In this document: positions 57,775 through 64,000 of the stretch, one piece after another | How the letters are laid out: every line of letters begins with the position of its first letter | Position numbering within the stretch: the first letter of the stretch is position 1 | Source: Panax quinquefolius | Lineage: Eukaryota; Streptophyta; Magnoliopsida; Apiales; Araliaceae | DNA length: 64,000 nt | NCBI GenBank assembly: GCA_020205615.1 | Contig: CM035170.1 | Location: 13,678,980 to 13,742,979 of the forward strand | Direction of reading: 5' to 3' | The notes under the pieces: generated by a model | What the model saw: the letters and a program-made list of their open reading frames with translations, nothing else | Database searches by the model: none | Told to the model about the DNA's origin: nothing | Position numbers and translations under genes: made by a program

Positions 57775-58899
57775 TGTGACGCCCCCAAAACAGGTATACA
57801 TCACCCATCTTGGGTCGCCAATACAAGGTATTGAATTCAAATACAAACTAATTATACAACTGTCATGTAAAATACGACAAAACATAATCTCAGAGTTTTA
57901 ATACGTATATTGTCCTCTAAACATTATACAAACTCAATGAAGTCCTCATTACATTTATTATCACACTATTTCACAGAATAGTGAGAACTACTAATGCACC
58001 ATCTAGGACCATCACTCTGTTCCCCGACTAGTCTCAGCTACGTTCTCATTTCCTGAAGACAACAGTGAAAGAAGGGGTGAGCTCAACTAGCCCAGTAAGA
58101 AATATTATGACTAAGATAATGCAGAATAAATTATCATTAGCCTTCAACAATGTTAAACTGATAGAATATAATAGACAATAAGTTTAACTGCAACGGAACA
58201 AGCAATCCATTAGAAGAGTCAAGTAAAGTATAAAATCTACTATCTTTTATGCTTTAAAAAGTTTTTTATCAACTTTATCGCTGAGACTCAGTTTAATAAT
58301 TAAAATCGAATTATCCCTGCTCCACGGCCAAGGATATTCATGTAATCATCAATGGTCATGACTATACCGAATAATCCCTAGTCATAATCATACCAACAAC
58401 TGTCCACCAATGAACTACAGGCCAATGAAGACTTTTACCACATCATTCGTCATATTACGGTCATGATTATACTGAATAATTCATGGTCATAATCATACCA
58501 AGTCCATCTATGCACGTAAGCCAAAGATGACTTTAATCACAATATAAGCATGAGGATGATGACAATGACATAATAATTCAATAAAACAAGTTCGGGAATA
58601 AATTTTAAAGATTTATAAATTAATTTATCCAGGAACTAATAACGTCCAAATTGTCAACATGATACTGCTTTGTAGAGTAAAATTTAAGAATGCTCAAAAG
58701 AATATTTCCATGAAAAGATACTGGATGAAGCGCAAATATCAATGATATTCCACTAATTTCATGGAGTATAGAAGCCAAAGCTTTAACCAACTGAGTATAA
58801 TAGAATATATGAAACTACAAATGGATTTTCACCCGCCATGCGGTAATCCACGTATATAGATCATTTCCACAATTTAATAAGGAATGAATACAAAGGATC

Positions 58900-59430
58900 A
58901 TTCACCATGCATGTGGTAATCCACATAGACGAGTTATTCAACGAGAATAATAAAGAATGGAATAATAGAAGGATTCACCGTGCGTGCGATAGATCGCATG
59001 CACGAGTTATTTCCAATAGAATAATAAATAATGGAACCGAGTCCCAGATATAAGCGCTTACAGATAGAATATTAAAATGAATAATAAATAATGGAACCCG
59101 AGTCCCACGTAAGCGCGTAGACAAGAAGATATTAAACGAAATAATAAATAATGGAACCAGGTCCGGCGTAAATGCACAGACAGGATATTCTGACGGAATA
59201 ATAAAGAATAGAATATTAGAAGAATTTCACCATGTATGCAGTACTTCACATAAACAGGTTATTCCAACATAATAATAAGAATGGAATAACAACAGAATTT
59301 ACCAGGCATACGATAGACCGCACAGACGGGTTATTCCAACAGAATAATAAAGAATGGAATAACAGAAGAATTTCACCATGTATGCGGTACTTCGCATAAA
59401 CAGGTTATTCCAACATAATAATAAAGAATG
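58900..59430 (-). repeat. Hairpin minisatellite in S2 leader
   Basis: About eight units with TTATTCCAA...AATAATAAAGAATGGAATAAC or variants, 55-65 bp each. Three inner units (59040-59200) are close copies with TGGAACC arms and AATATT in place of the second arm. Confidence 0.8.
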
Positions 59431-59662
59431 GAATAACAGAAGTTCTCTTCATGAATACGAAAGAAATAATACCCATTACGAGTACAACAAATAATATCAC
59501 TTACCATAGAAGAAACTGCATATTGGAGTAGTGAAGTAGCAAAATACTTTTCTTCTTTCTCTCTATAGTTTCTCTCTCTAGAGTTTCAGTGAATTCGTAA
59601 GAAATAATGAAGGAATGAGCTTCTATTTTTAGGAGAATGGACTGAATAGTAACTAATTCATG

Positions 59663-59880
59663 AACGGTCCAGATTGATTTACTTTTAAACGGATGGTCCA
59701 TATTGATTTACTATTAAAACTTAAAGCAACGGTCCATACTGATTTACTATTAAAACTTTAAACCAACGATCCATATTGATTTACTATTATAACTTTCCAC
59801 CAGCGGTCCATATTGATTTACTATTATATCTTCAACCAACGATCCATATTGATTTACTATTATAACTTCAACCAACTGTA
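59663..59880. repeat. About 37-bp tandem repeat, six copies
   Basis: The unit is CGGTCCATATTGATTTACTA plus a TTATAACTTCAACCAA-like tail, 36-38 bp, six times with small differences. It lies upstream of the TATA-like position in U3 on the minus strand, where enhancer-like repeats are common (inference). Confidence 0.88.
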
Positions 59881-59959
59881 TGAAAAATTAGCACATCTCC
59901 TCATGGAATAATATTGTACCCAAAAATGATTTGGACCGAAAAGAAATATATCTTACGGG

Positions 59960-60155
59960 TGAATAGTACCCCGTGAATAGTAACTCGTGAATAGTAACTC
60001 GTGAATAGTAACTCATGAATAGTAACTCATAAATAGTAACTCGTGAATAGTAACTAGTGAATAGTAACTCGTGAATAGTAACTCGTAAATAGTAACTCGT
60101 GAATATTAACTCATAAATAGTAATTCGTGAATAGTAACTCGTGAATAGTACTCCC
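59960..60155. repeat. 14-bp tandem repeat, about 14 copies
   Basis: The unit GTGAATAGTAACTC is repeated about 14 times with single-base variants. It keeps one minus-strand frame open, which is a by-product of the repeat. Related shorter tracts occur at 7495-7725 and 53610-53690. Confidence 0.93.
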
Positions 60156-60965
60156 ACACGAAAAGTGTCTCGAATACCCGATTGAACAATATAACCTCCA
60201 GACATCAATTATTATCGAAACAAATGTCAATTTCCACTAACACAAATAATTCTAACACAATGAAACTATAAAATTCATCTTTAATCAACACGAACTTATT
60301 CATCATTAATATTATAATTCACAATATTTAAGAACCGAATCGTTCCGGGAAGAGGGGCTTTCAGATAAGGATTTCTCCTTATTGGTAGCATTGATTAGGT
60401 GACCAAACCTCTCCTTGTGAAACTTCTAGACATTGTCAATATTGCAAATAATAATATGAATAACTTTGTCGTCTCAATTATTAATTTAATAATATAACAT
60501 ATTATGCATATGATACTGTGATAATAATCGAATCAATAAAATGAGAGATATGATGCGCCATTCTTGTAGCAATAATTGAGTATAAGCGGTGACTTATCAC
60601 GTAAGCATTAATAATCAATCTGGTGTAACTCTTATGCGACCACAGCGTATTACTTTACTTTTACTACCAGTAGTTCAACGGTTTTAACGGTAACACTTTC
60701 GTAGTTATTTTTATAAAAGATAATTACATGGTTTTCTTACTACGATAATACTTGGTTGTAGGGTCCACCAATGATTGTCTTGCCGTCGTATGGATATTCT
60801 CGATAAAAGAATATTTCCAACCAATCGAATATTTTATGACAACTTGCATACTTTGTAAAATTTATAAATACTACCCACTATAACATTATATCAAATCCAC
60901 ACCATAATATTAAAAAATATTTCAAGAAAAATTAAATCTTATTCATAAAATTCGAGTCTAACGAG

Positions 60966-61595
60966 AAAAGTGTCGCTTCTCGATTATCTTTGGGATGAGG
61001 TGGGTGAAGCAACGTTGTTGGGACCGAAGTTGATGCGTATGACTACGGAAAAGATTCAAATAATCCGAAAAACGTATAAAAACCTCACAAGATCGATAAA
61101 AGAGTTATCTTGATCTTCATCGAAAGGGCGTGGAATTCGATATTGGAGATCATGTGTTGTTACGTGTTGCTCCATGGAAAAGAGTTACGAGATTTGGAAA
61201 GAGAGGAAAGCATAATCCTCGATTCATTGGCCCATTTTTAATCCTCGATCGAGTAGGAACTGTGGCCTATAGACTAGCTTTACCGCCAAGTATGTCTCGT
61301 GTTCATAACGTTTTTCACATATCCATGTTACGTAAATATGTGGAAGACCCGAACCACATTATTGAGTTAGAACCGGACGAAATAGCGGAAGATTTAATGT
61401 ATAAAGAGGTTCCTGTTAAAATCTTGGATAAGAAGGAACATTTTCTATGCTCCAAGGTTATACCTCAAGTCAAAGTTTTGTGGAGGAACCACGATATTGA
61501 GGAAATGACACGGGAGTTAGAATCAAATGAAATCAAGGTATCCTTACCTCTTGACATACCAGTCGTACCCTAATTTCGAGGGTGAAATTTTATAA
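60966..61595 (+). pseudogene. P4 integrase C-terminus and chromodomain pseudogene
   Basis: Pol resumes at KCRS, then [23 protein letters not shown] with frameshifts before 61130. From 61130 about 147 codons are open: [49 protein letters not shown] and a chromodomain (VKVLWRNHDIEEMTRELE), with Arg replacing the usual Trp after EEMT. A late frameshift gives SLPLDIPVVP in place of the normal tail, whose remains (GAAATTTTATAA) end at 61595. GGA at the codon that is TGA in P1 and P3 is intact here. Confidence 0.9.
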
Positions 61596-61606
61596 GAAGG
61601 GGAGGT
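61595..61606 (+). promoter_or_regulatory. P4 polypurine tract
   Basis: AGAAGGGGAGGT directly before TGTAAGACCCC, as in P1. Confidence 0.88.
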
Positions 61607-62296
61607 TGTAAGACCCCAACTTTTATGAATAAGGATGATTTTTTATAAATATCATTTTGAATATTATGGAATGAATTTGATATAATGTTATAGTTGTGGG
61701 TAATATTTATAAATTTTGCAAAGTACTGTGAAGTTGTTATATAATATTCGATTGGTCTGGGAATATTCGTTTTAACAGGGAATATTAAATGCAATGACAC
61801 AATCATTGGTGGACCCTATTAATCGGAATTATTGTCAGATTGAAAAAACGACAAAAATATTTTATGAAAATAACGGCGGAAGTTTTACTGAATTAATTGT
61901 TGAAACACCGGTGTTAAAGAAATGCGATGTCTGGCGTGGTTGCATAGTAGCACCTGTGATTATTGATGCTTATGTGAAAGTCACCGATTTATTCAATTAT
62001 TGCTTGATGAATTTATTTGCGATATCTCGTGTTTATTTGATTCAATTATTGTCAATATTTTATATATTATTAAATCAATAATTGAGATGACAAAGTTATT
62101 AATATTATTATTTGCAATATTGATGATGTCTAGAAGTTACATCATGGAGAGGTTTGATCACCTAATCATGGCGCTGATAGGAGAAATCCTTATTGAAAGC
62201 CCTCTTCTGAGAACGATCTGTCGATTAATATTGTGAATTATAATAATGGAAATAAATATTATTTTATTATTATTATAAATGTAATAAAACAAAAAA

Positions 62297-62600
62297 ATTA
62301 TATAAAATGAATACTTTTTATAAAGTTTTATTTTATTTGATTATAAATAGAATATATTATATTTTATTATGCATAGTATTTGCATAGTAAAACTTTTTAT
62401 ATAAAAATGTAATACTTTTTATAAAGTTTTGTTTTATTTGATTATAAATAGAATATATTATATTTTATTATGCATAGTGTTTGCATAGTACACATATAGT
62501 GTTTGTATAGTAAAAACTTTTTATATAAAATGTAATACTTTTTATAAAGTTTTGTTTTATTTGATTATAAATAGAATATATTATATTTTATTGCATAGTG
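62297..62600 (+). repeat. AT-rich tandem repeat of type B U3, three copies
   Basis: Three units of roughly 100-120 bp begin near 62297, 62398 and 62520. Each has ATAAAGTTTT, GATTATAAATAGAATATATTAT and GCATAGT motifs. Each unit holds a TATAAATAG sequence, so the true TATA box is repeated in look-alike form. Confidence 0.85.
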
Positions 62601-62625
62601 CAAAGATAGTATCCTTTCCATTCTC

Positions 62626-62635
62626 CTATAAATAG
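62626..62635 (+). promoter_or_regulatory. Type B TATA box in P4 3' LTR
   Basis: CTATAAATAG followed by GATGCTTAGTTAGAATT, as at 42842. It is the likely promoter of the P4 and M2 subfamily. Confidence 0.7.
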
Positions 62636-64000
62636 GATGCTTAGTTAGAATTAAAAATCACACCAGAAATTCAGAGAATTCTTCTTCTATAATCTTGAGC
62701 GTATTTCTTTAGAGTTGAAGAAAGCTTTGAGCGTAGAAAATAATGCAAGTTTTCTTCAAGTATATCCCCACCCTACTCGTCGGAATACTTTTTTTTTTAA
62801 GGTAAGGGGTATTATTTCTTTCATATTCATGAAGAGAACTATTGTTATTCAATTCCTTATTATTCTGTTGGAATAACCTGTATACGCGGACTACCGTATA
62901 TATGGTGAAATTCTTCTGTTATTCCATTCTTTATTATTACATTGGAATAACTTTTCTGCATGCGCTTATCTATCGCATGCAGGTGAATTGTTGTTATTCC
63001 ATTCTTTATTATTACATTGGAACATCTTATGCATGCGGATTCTGCGCATGACTGGTTCCATTCTTTATTATTCTGTTGGAATATCACATGCATGCGGATT
63101 CGCGTGACTGGTTCCATTCTTTATTACTCTGTTAGAATAACCTGTTTATGTGGATTACCGCATGCATGGTGAATGATCCTTTGTATTCATTCCTTATTAA
63201 CTTGTGGAAATGATCTGTCTACGTGGATTACCGCATGGCGGCAAAAATCTATTTGTGGTTTCATATATTCTATTATACTCAGTTGGTTAAAGTCTTGGCT
63301 TCTATACTCCATGAAATTAGTGGAATATCCTTGATATTTGCGCTTCATCCAGTATCTTTTCATGGAAATATTCTTCTGAGCATTCTTGAATTTTACTCCA
63401 CAAAACAGTATCATGTTGACAATTTGGACGTTATTGATTTATGGATAAATTAAATTATAAATCTTAAATTTATCCTTGAACTTATTTCATTGAATTCTTA
63501 TATCATTGTCATCATCCTCATATTTATAATATGTTGAAAGTTATTTGTGGCATGTAGTGCATAGATGGACTCGGTATAATTATGACCAGGGATTATTCGG
63601 TATAATCATGACCGTAATGTTACAAATGATGTGGTAAAAATCCTTATTGGCCGTAGTTCATTGATGGACAGTTGTTGGCATGATCGTGACCAATGATGAA
63701 TACACTAATATCCTTGGCCTGTAGTGCATGGATAATTTGTGGTCGTGATACTAATGAATATCCCTTGCCGTAGTGCAGGGATGATGTGGATTATTTATTA
63801 AGCTGAGTCTCAGCGATAAAAGTGATGAAAAACCTTTTAAATCATAGAAGATAGTAGATTTTATTCTCTACTTGACTCTTCTAATGGATTGCTTGTTCCG
63901 CTGCAGTTAAACTTGATGTTTATTATATCTTATCAGTTTAACACTATTGAAGGCTAATGATAATTTATTCTACATTATCTTAGTCATAATATTTCTTACT

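Larger units (their letters stand above)
57775..60965 (-). mobile_element. Solo LTR S2 nested in P4 integrase
   Basis: Minus-strand LTR (TGTGACGCCCCC at 57775; inner-end sequence TCGAGTCTAACG near 60963, a damaged GGTCTTACA) with no interior. Host pol is continuous on both sides (EALYG-K then K-CR-S). The flanks are CAAAG (57770-57774) and AAAAG (60966-60970), consistent with a 5-bp duplication carrying one change. Length is about 3.19 kb. Contents from left: GGCC-loop hairpins, hairpin minisatellite (58900-59420), TATA-like region near 59630, a 37-bp tandem repeat and a 14-bp tandem repeat. Confidence 0.88.
61607..64000 (+). mobile_element. P4 3' LTR (type B), cut by the window end
   Basis: Starts TGTAAGACCCC and matches the right part of the hybrid LTR from ATTATATAAAA (about 62290) onward. 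About 760 bp present in the hybrid between U3 and that point are absent, so only the type B promoter is here (CTATAAATAG at 62626-62635). Contents: three copies of the AT-rich repeat (62297-62600), hairpin minisatellite (62830-63170) and GGCC-loop hairpins (63545-63785). By comparison with 44265-44577 about 310 bp lie beyond the window. Confidence 0.9.

Noticed and set aside
59888..60208. 106-codon minus-strand frame rich in repeated Ser-Tyr-Tyr residues
   Set aside because: It is the translation of the 14-bp tandem repeat and has no independent support.
1..64000. Centromeric satellite or CRM-type centromeric retrotransposon
   Set aside because: No 150-180 bp satellite array is visible, and the integrase tail is a canonical chromodomain (VKVLWRNH, EEMTWE), unlike the CR motif of CRM elements.

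Overview
The window is plant nuclear heterochromatin built almost wholly from nested LTR retrotransposons. I see no host protein gene, rRNA or tRNA gene. Assignment to a plant rests on the primer-binding sites (TGGTATCAGAGC or TGGTATCAAAGC, complementary to plant initiator tRNA-Met) and on Ty3/gypsy chromovirus polyproteins: gag with CCHC knuckles, DTGS protease, reverse transcriptase, RNase H, integrase and a C-terminal chromodomain. LTRs of 2.5-4.1 kb with no intron point to the Tekay/Del lineage; Reina and Galadriel LTRs are usually under 1 kb. The species cannot be named. Every coding copy is broken by stops, frameshifts, deletions or insertions.

Names used here: M = minus-strand coding element, P = plus-strand coding element, N = non-autonomous element, S = solo LTR, Y = a second, mostly non-coding family. 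Left block (1-9824), mainly minus strand: an LTR end (1-147) inserted in M1 gag (148-891); a hybrid LTR (1079-2619); the 336-bp interior of non-autonomous N1 (2620-2955); the N1 5' LTR (2956-4207 and 6666-9824), interrupted by solo LTR S1 (4208-6660, target duplication ACACG).

Middle block: element Y (5' LTR remnant 9825-11248, interior 11249-13954, 3' LTR 13955-16198 resuming at 24655-24978). Into its 3' LTR a complete non-autonomous element N2 (16199-24649, duplication TTATA) has inserted. N2 has 4.06-kb LTRs around only 339 bp, and each LTR carries an unassigned 149-codon reading frame.

Right block, plus strand: truncated LTR and gag-pol of P1 (24979-31281); fragment P2 (31282-33633); then a tandem array LTR / P3 interior / LTR / P4 interior / LTR from 33634 past the window end. 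P4 is interrupted in gag by complete minus-strand M2 (45285-55326, duplication AAAGA) and in integrase by solo LTR S2 (57775-60965). The shared middle LTR (41189-44577) is a hybrid of the P3-type and P4-type LTRs.

The coding elements probably supplied proteins to N1 and N2 in trans (inference). The most unusual signals are: LTR leaders that are arrays of hairpins with a near-constant loop (GCCCGTAGTG) and changing, mostly complementary arms; the LTR-borne reading frame; two hybrid LTRs; a fixed-size non-autonomous derivative in two copies; and apparent errors where CTG/CAG become CG-containing strings, which look like methylation-linked base-calling artefacts.
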